From contig JAEEJO010000077.1 of assembly GCA_016281915.1 (NCBI GenBank), forward strand, positions 129,508-193,507: a stretch of 64,000 nt of DNA, written 5' to 3'. The notes below the pieces were generated by a model. The model was not told the DNA's origin. It saw only the letters and a program-made list of their open reading frames with translations, and did not search any database. Shown here piece by piece: positions 8,654 to 18,167 of this stretch (the first letter of the stretch is position 1; every line of letters begins with the position of its first letter). Made by a program: the position numbers and the translations under genes. This stretch comes from Clostridiales bacterium (GTDB lineage: Bacteria > Bacillota > Clostridia > Oscillospirales > UBA644).

Positions 8654-11600
8654 TTGAATACTACTGTTTCGTTTCTTAAACAGCTAAAAGGGTATAATCA
8701 GCTTTACGAAGCCGCGGCAGACAAAAAGTCTGTCGCGGTATTCGGTGTTGATGTCCATAAAGCTTATTTTTCCGCTCTGCTTTGTGAAGACACAAAAAGA
8801 AAAGCCTTTATAATCGTTCCTGATGATGCGGCGGCGCGTCAGGTGCGTGAGGTTATGGATTCTTTTGCGGGAAAGTCTGTCGTTTTTCCTGCAAAAGAGT
8901 ATAATTTCAGAAATGTCGAAAGCGTTTCCCGATTTGATGAGAACAAACGTCTTGAAACACTGTCATTCATACGAAAAGGTGACTTTTCGTCGGTAATTAT
9001 TCCTGCAGAAGCTCTTTGTTCTCTTGTGTTGCACCCTGACGATTTTCAGGAATTCGAAATATTTAACGGTGATACTGTTAAATTTGATGAAATACCTGAC
9101 AGACTTGTTAAAATGGGATATGAGTTTTTCCCGACCGTAGAGGGGGCAGGACAGTTTTCAGTCAGGGGAGGAATAATAGATATTTTTCCTCCAAGCGAAG
9201 AAATCCCTTACAGGATAGAGTTTTTCGGGGATGATGTAGACAGTATTTCTGTTTTTGACATCACAACCCAAAGACGCACGGAAATGAAAGACTCCGTGCG
9301 CATTACGCCTGCTCAGGAGTGCGCTGATTCTAATGTCAGTCGGCTGAAGAGCATTCTTGAGCCTATAAAGAATAATTCCTTTACAAAAAAAGACTACGAT
9401 CTTCTTGATCAGGGTATTATTCCTGTCCATGACAGGTATTTCCCTGCAAAATTTAATAAGAAGGCAAATATTCTTAACTATCTGAATAAAAACGATCTTC
9501 TTTTTGTTTTTGACTGGAAGACGGTAAAAAGCAAAGTCGAGGAAGCTGTCAATCGGATAAATTCAGATATTAAATACCTTAAAAGTGAAGGCTATGCTTT
9601 TTTAGACAGTGACTATTGTTATGATATAAAATCTATTGAAAGCCAGATGATCTCGCCGATAGTATTCGAAACACTACCGTGTACTGTCCAGGATCTTCCT
9701 ATAGACAGCTTGATAGATATTCGTCTTTTCCAGACTTCGATCTCGTCCTTTATGATGTTGAAAAGCGAAATTGACGAATATCTTTCAACTGACAACCGAG
9801 TCTTTATTCTTTCAAATGATGCTCGTCATACCGACGAGCTGAATAAAGAATTCGGGATTAGAAACAATCTTACCATTTGGTCCGGAGTAATACCATACGG
9901 CTATTATGCTCCGGATATAAGGACTGTTGTTTATTCATATAAGAATATCCGCAGCTCGGAAACGAGGAGATCTGTAAGAAGCAAATATGAACGCGGTGAG
10001 CGGATAAAAAGTTTTACGGATATAAAACCGGGTGATTATGTTGTCCACTCAAATTACGGAATAGGTATTTACGACGGAATACATAAAGTTGAGTCGCAGG
10101 GTGTTATTAAAGATTATATAAAACTAAGATATGCCGGAACGGATGTATTATATATTCCGTGTGATCATCTTGATCAGATTTCCAAGTATATCGGCGGAGA
10201 TACCGATGTTAAAATTAAGCTAAATAAACTAGGCGGGACAGAATGGCATAAAACAAAACAAAGAGTAAAAAAGGCGGTTCGCGATCTTGCACAAAAACTC
10301 ATTGCACTTTACGGACAGAGAGCCAGGATTCAAGGTTACGCATTCTCTGCAGATAACGAATGGCAGAGAGATTTTGAAGCATGCTTTGAGTTTGAAGAAA
10401 CTGAAGATCAGCTCAGATGTGTTGATGAGATAAAAAAAGATATGGAATCAACCCACCCGATGGATCGTCTTTTGTGCGGCGACGTCGGTTTCGGTAAAAC
10501 AGAGGTCGCCATGCGCGCCGTTTTTAAATGTGTAATGGATGCGAAACAGGCTGTTATCTTGGCGCCGACTACTATTCTTGCATTTCAGCATTACAACACC
10601 ATTCTGAGACGTTTTTACGGGTACCCGATCAATATTGAACTGCTTTCACGGTTCAGAAATGCAAAACAGCAGGAGGAAATTCTATCCAAACTGAAAAAAG
10701 GACAGATCGATGTTATTGTCGGCACGCACAGGCTTGTTCAGAATGACGTTTCCTTTAAAAATCTCGGACTTGTGGTAATAGACGAAGAACAGCGCTTCGG
10801 TGTTGCGCACAAAGAGTTCCTAAAGGAAATGTGCCCGGGCGTCGATTTCCTTTCTCTTTCCGCCACTCCCATTCCGCGCACGTTGAATATGTCTCTGTCC
10901 GGAATACGCGATATTTCTATTTTGAATGAGGCTCCCCATAACAGATTTCCGGTAACCACATATGTTGCAGAATATGATATAGGCATAGTTGCAGATGCGA
11001 TTAAAAGAGAAATATCAAGAGGCGGACAATGCTTCTATCTCCATAACAGGATAGAAACAATTTATAAAACAGCGGCATTGATAGAGAATAAAACCGGAGC
11101 ACGTGTCAGCGTTGCCCACGGTAAGATGTCAAAAGAGGAGCTTTCCCGTATATGGGAAGATCTCACGCAGGGAAGCATCGATGTACTTGTATGCACTACC
11201 ATTATTGAAACCGGAGTTGATGTTCCAAACTGCAACACTCTTATTATAGAAGATGCAGATAAAATGGGGCTTGCTCAGCTCCATCAGATCAGGGGCAGGG
11301 TCGGACGGACTGACAGACGGGCTTATGCGTTTTTTCTGTTCAGAAAAGGTAAAGCTCTTTCTTCGGATGCATACAAACGACTGATGACAATCAGGGAGTT
11401 CAACGAATTCGGCTCAGGACTTAAGATTGCGATGAGAGACCTTGAGATCAGGGGCGCAGGAAACGTCCTTGGAGCTGAACAGTCAGGTCACCTTTTGACT
11501 GTCGGATTTGATATGTATATGAAGCTTCTTGAAGAAGCTGTTGCTGAGGAAAAGGGCGAAAAATCGATCAAACGCGATTGCACCATTGATATAAAGATAA

Positions 11601-11989
11601 ACGCATATATCCCTGACGATTACATATCTGACGGCGACACGCGTATTGAGATATACAAAGTGATAGCGTGTATTGAAACAGAGGACGATTATTCTGATGT
11701 TCTTGACGAACTGATCGACAGATTCGGCGATCCGCCTAAAGAAGTTATTCAGCTGATGAAGATCGCTAAGATCCGGTCAAACGCTGCCGAAAAAGGGATC
11801 TCCGAAATCAAGGAATCCTCCGGAAGGCTACTGTTTTTCTTTGCAGAAAGCATTTCCATAGAAAAAATACCGGTTATGACGTCTGCTTTTAAAGGAAGAT
11901 TACTTTTCAGCGCCGGAACGAAACCTTATTTTACATTAAGATCAGATAATTTCATTCAGGATATTGAATTATTTTTAGAAACTCTTTGA
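8654..11989 (+). CDS. mfd: Transcription-repair coupling factor Mfd (TTG start)
   Basis: GDYVVHSNYGIGIYDGI, LLCGDVGFGKTEVAMRAVFKC, RGRVGRTDRRAYAF; follows pth as commonly seen in Firmicutes. Confidence 0.97.
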   Translation: MNTTVSFLKQLKGYNQLYEAAADKKSVAVFGVDVHKAYFSALLCEDTKRKAFIIVPDDAAARQVREVMDSFAGKSVVFPAKEYNFRNVESVSRFDENKRLETLSFIRKGDFSSVIIPAEALCSLVLHPDDFQEFEIFNGDTVKFDEIPDRLVKMGYEFFPTVEGAGQFSVRGGIIDIFPPSEEIPYRIEFFGDDVDSISVFDITTQRRTEMKDSVRITPAQECADSNVSRLKSILEPIKNNSFTKKDYDLLDQGIIPVHDRYFPAKFNKKANILNYLNKNDLLFVFDWKTVKSKVEEAVNRINSDIKYLKSEGYAFLDSDYCYDIKSIESQMISPIVFETLPCTVQDLPIDSLIDIRLFQTSISSFMMLKSEIDEYLSTDNRVFILSNDARHTDELNKEFGIRNNLTIWSGVIPYGYYAPDIRTVVYSYKNIRSSETRRSVRSKYERGERIKSFTDIKPGDYVVHSNYGIGIYDGIHKVESQGVIKDYIKLRYAGTDVLYIPCDHLDQISKYIGGDTDVKIKLNKLGGTEWHKTKQRVKKAVRDLAQKLIALYGQRARIQGYAFSADNEWQRDFEACFEFEETEDQLRCVDEIKKDMESTHPMDRLLCGDVGFGKTEVAMRAVFKCVMDAKQAVILAPTTILAFQHYNTILRRFYGYPINIELLSRFRNAKQQEEILSKLKKGQIDVIVGTHRLVQNDVSFKNLGLVVIDEEQRFGVAHKEFLKEMCPGVDFLSLSATPIPRTLNMSLSGIRDISILNEAPHNRFPVTTYVAEYDIGIVADAIKREISRGGQCFYLHNRIETIYKTAALIENKTGARVSVAHGKMSKEELSRIWEDLTQGSIDVLVCTTIIETGVDVPNCNTLIIEDADKMGLAQLHQIRGRVGRTDRRAYAFFLFRKGKALSSDAYKRLMTIREFNEFGSGLKIAMRDLEIRGAGNVLGAEQSGHLLTVGFDMYMKLLEEAVAEEKGEKSIKRDCTIDIKINAYIPDDYISDGDTRIEIYKVIACIETEDDYSDVLDELIDRFGDPPKEVIQLMKIAKIRSNAAEKGISEIKESSGRLLFFFAESISIEKIPVMTSAFKGRLLFSAGTKPYFTLRSDNFIQDIELFLETL

Positions 11990-12034
11990 ATGCGGCAGAG
12001 ATGAAAAATTATTTTTATTTTTTGTGTCCTTCTA

Positions 12035-12063
12035 TGGACTTATTATTAAAATTATGTTATAAT
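12035..12063 (+). promoter_or_regulatory. Probable promoter of PrsA-like lipoprotein gene
   Basis: TGGACT-N17-TATAAT. Confidence 0.5.
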
Positions 12064-12101
12064 ATATAAAATCCTTTTTATAGCAATTTACGGAGGGCTG
12101 A

Positions 12102-13247
12102 ATGAAAAGTATTAAATACGCATCAGCAATGCTTTGTTTTTCTTTAATTATTATGATTATTTCGTCGTGCAGCAATGTTTCATATATTGCCACTATCGAC
12201 AATGAGAAAATGCCGGTAGGTCCATATGCTTTTTATGCTCAGTATACGAGAGATAATTATCAATCCAACTTGTCATATTACGGCGTGACTGATTTTACGT
12301 CTGCACTTACGGAGCAAGCGGATTCAACCGGTACAAAGCTTTACGCTCATATAATACAGGAAACAAAAAAGAGCTATATTCAGCATATCATTACTGAAAA
12401 GAAATTCAATGAATTCGGTCTTTCGCTTACTGAAGAACAAAAATCTGCTCTTGATGAGTCTTTTCAGAAAAACTGGGTTGAAAAACTCGGAATTGAAAAG
12501 TTTACTGAAATATGCAAATCACTTGGGCTGACAAGCGCCGAATTTAAAGACGTAGTCTCTATTTCATATAAAAATTCATGTCTTATGGATTATTTGTTCG
12601 GTGAGGGCGGACGTTATGAGATAACTGAGGACGAACTGAGAAACAACTATTCTGACGGATACGAAAGATTCAGATATATCGCTCTTTCTAAGGTGGATTC
12701 GTCCGGAGCAACTCTGTCGACTGATGAACTGATCGCCAAGAAGGCAATCGTCGATGAGGCATACCAGAAGGCTATCGACGGCGAAGATTTCGGAACTTTG
12801 ATATCCCAGTATTCAGAAGATTATTTAAAGATTACCGACGATATTTCCGAAGAAGACCGCAATTATTATGAGCTTTCCAACAAACAAGCTTCTGAGGACG
12901 GTCTTGTAATCGACAAAAACGGCATTTTCAATTATGAATACTATTTATACTATAATTATTCAATTGATCCGACCATAGTAAACGCAGTTTTTTCAATGGA
13001 TATTAACGAAATCAGAACTATAGAACTTCCGAGTTCATTCTGGATCATTCAGAAGTGCGATAAAAACGAAAAAGAAAGCTACTTTGAATCAAAAAAATCG
13101 TTAATACATAATAACATCGCATCTCCGATTCTCGATGAACTGTATACTGAATGGGAAAACGAATTACTGATCACGTTCAATGAATCTGCCGTGAATAAAT
13201 ACGATCCCAGAAAACTCGATCCGCTCTTCGTTTCACCAAAACAATAA
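12102..13247 (+). CDS. PrsA/SurA-like peptidylprolyl isomerase lipoprotein
   Basis: Lipoprotein signal with lipobox IISSC; parvulin-like FRYIALSKV...DGEDFGTLISQYSEDY; located after mfd. Confidence 0.75.
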   Translation: MKSIKYASAMLCFSLIIMIISSCSNVSYIATIDNEKMPVGPYAFYAQYTRDNYQSNLSYYGVTDFTSALTEQADSTGTKLYAHIIQETKKSYIQHIITEKKFNEFGLSLTEEQKSALDESFQKNWVEKLGIEKFTEICKSLGLTSAEFKDVVSISYKNSCLMDYLFGEGGRYEITEDELRNNYSDGYERFRYIALSKVDSSGATLSTDELIAKKAIVDEAYQKAIDGEDFGTLISQYSEDYLKITDDISEEDRNYYELSNKQASEDGLVIDKNGIFNYEYYLYYNYSIDPTIVNAVFSMDINEIRTIELPSSFWIIQKCDKNEKESYFESKKSLIHNNIASPILDELYTEWENELLITFNESAVNKYDPRKLDPLFVSPKQ

Positions 13248-13254
13248 TTTCGGT

Positions 13255-13288
13255 AAACCGACATTACAGTCGGTTTATCTTTTTATTT
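13255..13288 (+). terminator. Rho-independent terminator
   Basis: aaaccgac-attaca-gtcggttt followed by T-rich tract. Confidence 0.85.
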
Positions 13289-13393
13289 TGTATTTTGCTT
13301 GATTACATGAATTATTTGCGATTTTTTCGTCGTTAATAACGTTAGCTGTCGATTGCATTATTATAAATTTTTATGAAATTAAACCGTATTTTA

Positions 13394-13422
13394 TTGACAA
13401 CTAAAATTAAAATTGATATAAT
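13394..13422 (+). promoter_or_regulatory. Consensus sigma-A promoter of pncB operon
   Basis: TTGACA-N17-TATAAT. Confidence 0.85.
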
Positions 13423-13452
13423 ATAATGTAAATTAATTATTATACGAAAGGC

Positions 13453-14904
13453 ATGAATATGAGCTTCTCTAAATACAACCCTGCATTGTTATGCGATTTT
13501 TATGAATTCACAATGGGAAACGGCTATTTTGAGACCGGAAAAAAAGATGATATCGCATGCTTCGACCTGTTTTTTCGAAAAGTTCCGGATAACGGTGGCT
13601 TTGCGATTGCCGCCGGACTCAACAGTATAATAGATTTTATAGATAATTTCTCTTTTAACGATGAAGACATTGCTTATTTGAAGTCAAAAAAGATGTTTTC
13701 CGATGCATTTCTTGAATATCTTAGAACCTTCAAGTTTTCATGCGATGTTTACGCTGTTCCGGAAGGAACTCCGATCTTCCCAAAAGAGCCTGTTATTACG
13801 GTAAAGGGGCCTGCTGTTCAGGCACAGCTTCTTGAAACCATGCTACTTTTGATGGTAAACCATCAGTCCCTAATAGCCACTAAAGCCAACAGGATTGTCC
13901 GTGCAGCAGATGGCAGAGCAGTATATGAATTCGGCTCCAGAAGAGCTCAAGGCGAAAATGCTGCAGTTTTAGGCGCCAGAGCCGCTTATATCGGCGGTTG
14001 TTCGGGAACAGCGTGCGCGTGCTGCGAGCCACTGTTCGGTATTCCCGCAGTAGGAACAATGGCACATTCATGGGTTCAGATGTATTCATCCGAATACGAA
14101 GCTTTTGCTGCGTATGCCAATATTTATCCTGATTCATGCACTCTTCTCATTGATACTTATAATGTTTTAAAGTCCGGAATTCCCAACGCGATTAAAACAT
14201 CGCGTGAAATCCTTGAACCGATGGGTAAAAGACTCAAAGGCGTAAGGATTGACTCGGGAGATATTGCGTATCTGACCAAAAAAACAAGAAAGATGCTTGA
14301 TGAGGCGGGGCTCACCGATTGCCGTATATTTGTATCTAATTCACTTGACGAATATATCATCCGTGATATTCTCATGCAGGGCGCTTGTGTCGATTTCTTT
14401 GGAGTAGGTGAGCGCCTTATCACCTCAAAGAGTGAACCTGTCTTTGGAGGCGTATATAAACTTGTCGCAGCCGAACATGACGGAAAACTCGTTCCTAAAA
14501 TCAAGATTTCAGAAAACATCGAAAAAATTACTATTCCGGGATATAAGAAGGTTTATCGCTTATTCTCGAAGCAGACGGGAAAAATGCTTGTTGATCTGAT
14601 CGCGCTTGCTGACGAGCAGTTCGATTTCAATAGCCCGATTACACTTTGTGATCCCGACCACACCTGGAAGCGTAAAACATTTACCGATTACACAGTTAAA
14701 GAAATTCTTGAACCTGTTTATATCGGAGGAAAAAGAGTATACGATAAACCCGATATCGAGCAGATCAGGTCTTATTGCCTGGGTGAGATTTCACGTGTTT
14801 GGGATGAAGTTCTCCGTTTTGAAAATCCGCAAAATTATTATGTCGATCTTTCGCAGCAATTACTTGATGTAAAGCGCTCATTGCTCGAGAAGGGATCGAA
14901 CTGA
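13453..14904 (+). CDS. pncB: Nicotinate phosphoribosyltransferase
   Basis: YNPALLCDFYEFTMGNGYF; YEFGSRRAQGENAAVLGARAAYIGGCSGTA; GVRIDSGDIAYLTKK. Confidence 0.95.
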   Translation: MNMSFSKYNPALLCDFYEFTMGNGYFETGKKDDIACFDLFFRKVPDNGGFAIAAGLNSIIDFIDNFSFNDEDIAYLKSKKMFSDAFLEYLRTFKFSCDVYAVPEGTPIFPKEPVITVKGPAVQAQLLETMLLLMVNHQSLIATKANRIVRAADGRAVYEFGSRRAQGENAAVLGARAAYIGGCSGTACACCEPLFGIPAVGTMAHSWVQMYSSEYEAFAAYANIYPDSCTLLIDTYNVLKSGIPNAIKTSREILEPMGKRLKGVRIDSGDIAYLTKKTRKMLDEAGLTDCRIFVSNSLDEYIIRDILMQGACVDFFGVGERLITSKSEPVFGGVYKLVAAEHDGKLVPKIKISENIEKITIPGYKKVYRLFSKQTGKMLVDLIALADEQFDFNSPITLCDPDHTWKRKTFTDYTVKEILEPVYIGGKRVYDKPDIEQIRSYCLGEISRVWDEVLRFENPQNYYVDLSQQLLDVKRSLLEKGSN

Positions 14905-14906
14905 TC

Positions 14907-16013
14907 ATGAATTTTTCAGCATATTCTCCCACCGAAATATATTCTGGTGCCGGATGTGTTTTATCATTTAACAGATTTTCAACTCTCGGTTCAAGATGTG
15001 CGATTATTACCGGACGGAATATGCATAATCATAATTCCGCTTTGCTTGACGTTCAAGCTGCGCTTGATAATGAACATATCCAATATTCCACAATCGCCGA
15101 GGCAGAAAACAATCCGTCTGTAAAGAGTATTTTCGATATTGCATCTTTAGTGAAAGCGTTTAATGCCGATTTTATAATCGGTATAGGCGGGGGATCATCG
15201 ATGGATACGGCAAAAGCTGTTTCGATAGTTGCCGCGAACGATGATTTGAATGAAGGAACTGTTTTTTCTGTCAGCTATGATGCGCCTGCTGTTCCCCTTG
15301 TTTTGGTCGGCACAACTGCCGGCACGGGAAGTGAAGTAATGCCTTCTGCGGTTTTGACGGTAGATGGCGAAATTCCAATAAAAAAATCCCTCAAAACACG
15401 CAATTCTTATGCTAAGTATGCGCTTTGTGACTTTAAGTATTCTTCTTCAATGCCTGACAGCATAACCGTTTCTACTGCTTTGGATACGGTTTGTCATGCG
15501 ATAGAGGCAATATACTCTAAAAAGGGCGGAGAATTCGCAAAAGTTTACGGTATCAGTGCTCTGAAATATTCTTTTAAGAGAATTCTTGAGTTTGTTGACG
15601 GCGAAAGAACTGACAGATTAAGAGAAGATCTATATTACGGATCCATATTGGGTGGCTTGGCAATAAACAATGGGGGCACAAGCTTTCCGCATTCATTAGG
15701 TTATATGCTCACTACTATGCACGGCATTAATCATGGTTTTGCCTGTTCTGTATTTATCGGGGATTTTTTAAATCGAGTATCAAAGATTGAAGACGTCTCT
15801 GCTATACTCGGGGTATGCAACGTTGAATCCGTAAAAGATTTTTCAAATGCAGTAGACTTTATTATGACAGGATTTTGCAAGAGACCTTGTATCGATAAAG
15901 ATGCACTTGAAAAATACAGCGCACTTGCAATGAAAATGAATGTAAACAATAATCATCTCAATATTACTTTTGATGATTGCCTTGATATTTACTTGCATAA
16001 TTGCAGAGGATAA
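14907..16013 (+). CDS. Iron-containing alcohol dehydrogenase family protein
   Basis: FIIGIGGGSSMDTAKAVSI; TTAGTGSEVMPSAVLT; FPHSLGYMLTTMHGINHG metal-binding region. Confidence 0.93.
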   Translation: MNFSAYSPTEIYSGAGCVLSFNRFSTLGSRCAIITGRNMHNHNSALLDVQAALDNEHIQYSTIAEAENNPSVKSIFDIASLVKAFNADFIIGIGGGSSMDTAKAVSIVAANDDLNEGTVFSVSYDAPAVPLVLVGTTAGTGSEVMPSAVLTVDGEIPIKKSLKTRNSYAKYALCDFKYSSSMPDSITVSTALDTVCHAIEAIYSKKGGEFAKVYGISALKYSFKRILEFVDGERTDRLREDLYYGSILGGLAINNGGTSFPHSLGYMLTTMHGINHGFACSVFIGDFLNRVSKIEDVSAILGVCNVESVKDFSNAVDFIMTGFCKRPCIDKDALEKYSALAMKMNVNNNHLNITFDDCLDIYLHNCRG

Positions 16014-16019
16014 ATATTT

Positions 16020-18167
16020 ATGTTTAAGCGTCCTGAAAGCCGTTGGGTACTGAAAACACAAGACGACGCAACGGTCGAAGCCTTTGCCGACTATCTTGAA
16101 GACTATTTCCGCTCAAGATCCAAAAAGCCGAGTAAAACATCTGAAGAAGAGAAAAGAGCATATTTTATACTGATGTCCCGTCTTTTTTATAACAGGGGAT
16201 TCAGAGAAATTGCTCAGATAGACAACTTTTTTAATACCTCATCTTCTGCTCTTAACGATCCTATGCTACTTCCTGATATGGAAAAGGCTATATCAAGAAT
16301 AAACAGCGCACTGGAAAATCACGAAAAGATAACTGTTTACGGCGATTATGATGTTGACGGCATTACTTCCGTATCAGTGTTATACAAATATCTTTCATCG
16401 TGCGGCGCGAATGTTGATTACTATATTCCTACAAGATCGGAAGAGGGGTACGGTCTTAATGAAAATGCAATTCATAAAATCTTCGAAAACGGCACCTCTC
16501 TTATTATCACTGTCGATACAGGCACTACTGCCGTAGACGAGGTGGAATATGCAAACAGTATCGGACTTGACATCGTTATTACTGATCATCACGAATGCAA
16601 AATGATGATTAATGAAGACGGATCTTTTACAGAGATGATTCCCAATGCCGTTGCGGTATTAAATCCGAAAAGACCCTCGGGAGATTATCCTTTTTCAGAA
16701 CTTGCCGGAGTCGGTGTTGTCTTTAAACTTCTTTGTGCTCTCAGCGGAAATACGGAAAAGATCTTAAATTCATTCGGCGATCTTGTTGCCATAGGCACGA
16801 TTGCCGACATTATGCCCTTGATAAATGAAAATCGCTCTATCGTTATTATAGGCATTAAAAACATGAAGGCGCATATGTCTCTCGGTATCAAATCACTGCT
16901 TCTTGCTTCAGGAAATGAAAGAGAGATCAGTTCAACTGTTATTGCTTATACCATTGCCCCCAGGCTTAACGCCGCGGGTAGAATAGGCGATCCGAAAACT
17001 TCTATAAATCTGCTTCTTGAAAACGACTATTCACAAGCAGCGTCGTTGGCGAATTATTTATGCGAAGAAAACAGAAGACGCCAGCAGTTAGAGTCTTCAA
17101 TCATCGCCGATGTTGAGAAAATGATCGAGCAATCAGCTCCGAATGATAAAATCCTCGTTTTTGCCTCAGATAATTGGCACCATGGTGTAATCGGAATTGT
17201 TGCGTCACGAATTGTTGAAAAATACGGAAAACCGTGCATTCTTCTTTGCGGAGACGGCGAAAATCTGAAGGGCTCTGCAAGAAGTGTTAAAGGCGTTAAT
17301 ATTTTTGAATTATTGCAAAAAAACTCATCCGATCTTCTGAAGTTCGGCGGACATGAAATGGCCGCAGGATTATCAATAGAGAGAGATAAGTATTCCGATT
17401 TTAAACATTCTGTGATTGAATATGCCAATAAAACAATCACCGATAAAATGCTTATTCCCGTAATTGAAGCGGAATGCGAGCTTCCTTTTGAAAAACTGAA
17501 TCTCAAAACATACGATGTTTTAAAATTGCTTGAACCGTTTGGTACGGGAAATGCCACGCCGCTGTTTATTGTTAAAAATCTCATGGTTTCAGAGATTGAA
17601 CCAATAGGGAACGGTCATCATGTTAAGATGAAGGTATCGTCATGCGAAATTGCCTCGGAACCGGTTACGATGTTGTTGTTTAATGTCGATCCGTCAAGCC
17701 TCAATTGCGTTGCAGGTGATGAGATGGACGTGATATGTTCGCTTTGCGATAACGTTTTCAATGGCAGGCGTTCTGTCTCCGTTCATATTAAGAAATATAA
17801 ACTTTCAAATTCTATCGAAAGCAACGACAAAGTCAGCAAGCTTTTTTATGATAATTATAAAAGGAATAATAAGATAACAGATGATATTATGCTCACAAGA
17901 GAACATATTGTCGCTGTATTCAGAAAAATCAGAAAACAGTCATCCGAAACTGAAACATATCATCCTTACGCACTTGCAAGATCTATTTCGCATGAACTGA
18001 ACGGTGAAATGAATTATGCAAGGCTGATGCTTTCTCTGGATGTCTTGCAGGAACTTGGATTGATCAGCTATTCTGATTCGGATTTAATCAAGGTAACCTA
18101 TAAACACAGTCTTGACAAGGTTGACCTTCAAAACTCAAAGACATGGAGTGTCGTTCATAAACAATGA
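16020..18167 (+). CDS. recJ: Single-stranded-DNA-specific exonuclease RecJ
   Basis: VYGDYDVDGITSVSVLYKYL (DHH), ITDHHE, GGHEMAAGLS. Confidence 0.95.
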   Translation: MFKRPESRWVLKTQDDATVEAFADYLEDYFRSRSKKPSKTSEEEKRAYFILMSRLFYNRGFREIAQIDNFFNTSSSALNDPMLLPDMEKAISRINSALENHEKITVYGDYDVDGITSVSVLYKYLSSCGANVDYYIPTRSEEGYGLNENAIHKIFENGTSLIITVDTGTTAVDEVEYANSIGLDIVITDHHECKMMINEDGSFTEMIPNAVAVLNPKRPSGDYPFSELAGVGVVFKLLCALSGNTEKILNSFGDLVAIGTIADIMPLINENRSIVIIGIKNMKAHMSLGIKSLLLASGNEREISSTVIAYTIAPRLNAAGRIGDPKTSINLLLENDYSQAASLANYLCEENRRRQQLESSIIADVEKMIEQSAPNDKILVFASDNWHHGVIGIVASRIVEKYGKPCILLCGDGENLKGSARSVKGVNIFELLQKNSSDLLKFGGHEMAAGLSIERDKYSDFKHSVIEYANKTITDKMLIPVIEAECELPFEKLNLKTYDVLKLLEPFGTGNATPLFIVKNLMVSEIEPIGNGHHVKMKVSSCEIASEPVTMLLFNVDPSSLNCVAGDEMDVICSLCDNVFNGRRSVSVHIKKYKLSNSIESNDKVSKLFYDNYKRNNKITDDIMLTREHIVAVFRKIRKQSSETETYHPYALARSISHELNGEMNYARLMLSLDVLQELGLISYSDSDLIKVTYKHSLDKVDLQNSKTWSVVHKQ

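Noticed and set aside
13880-14519. - strand ORFs 13880-14137 and 14157-14519
   Set aside because: Antisense to pncB; no independent signals.
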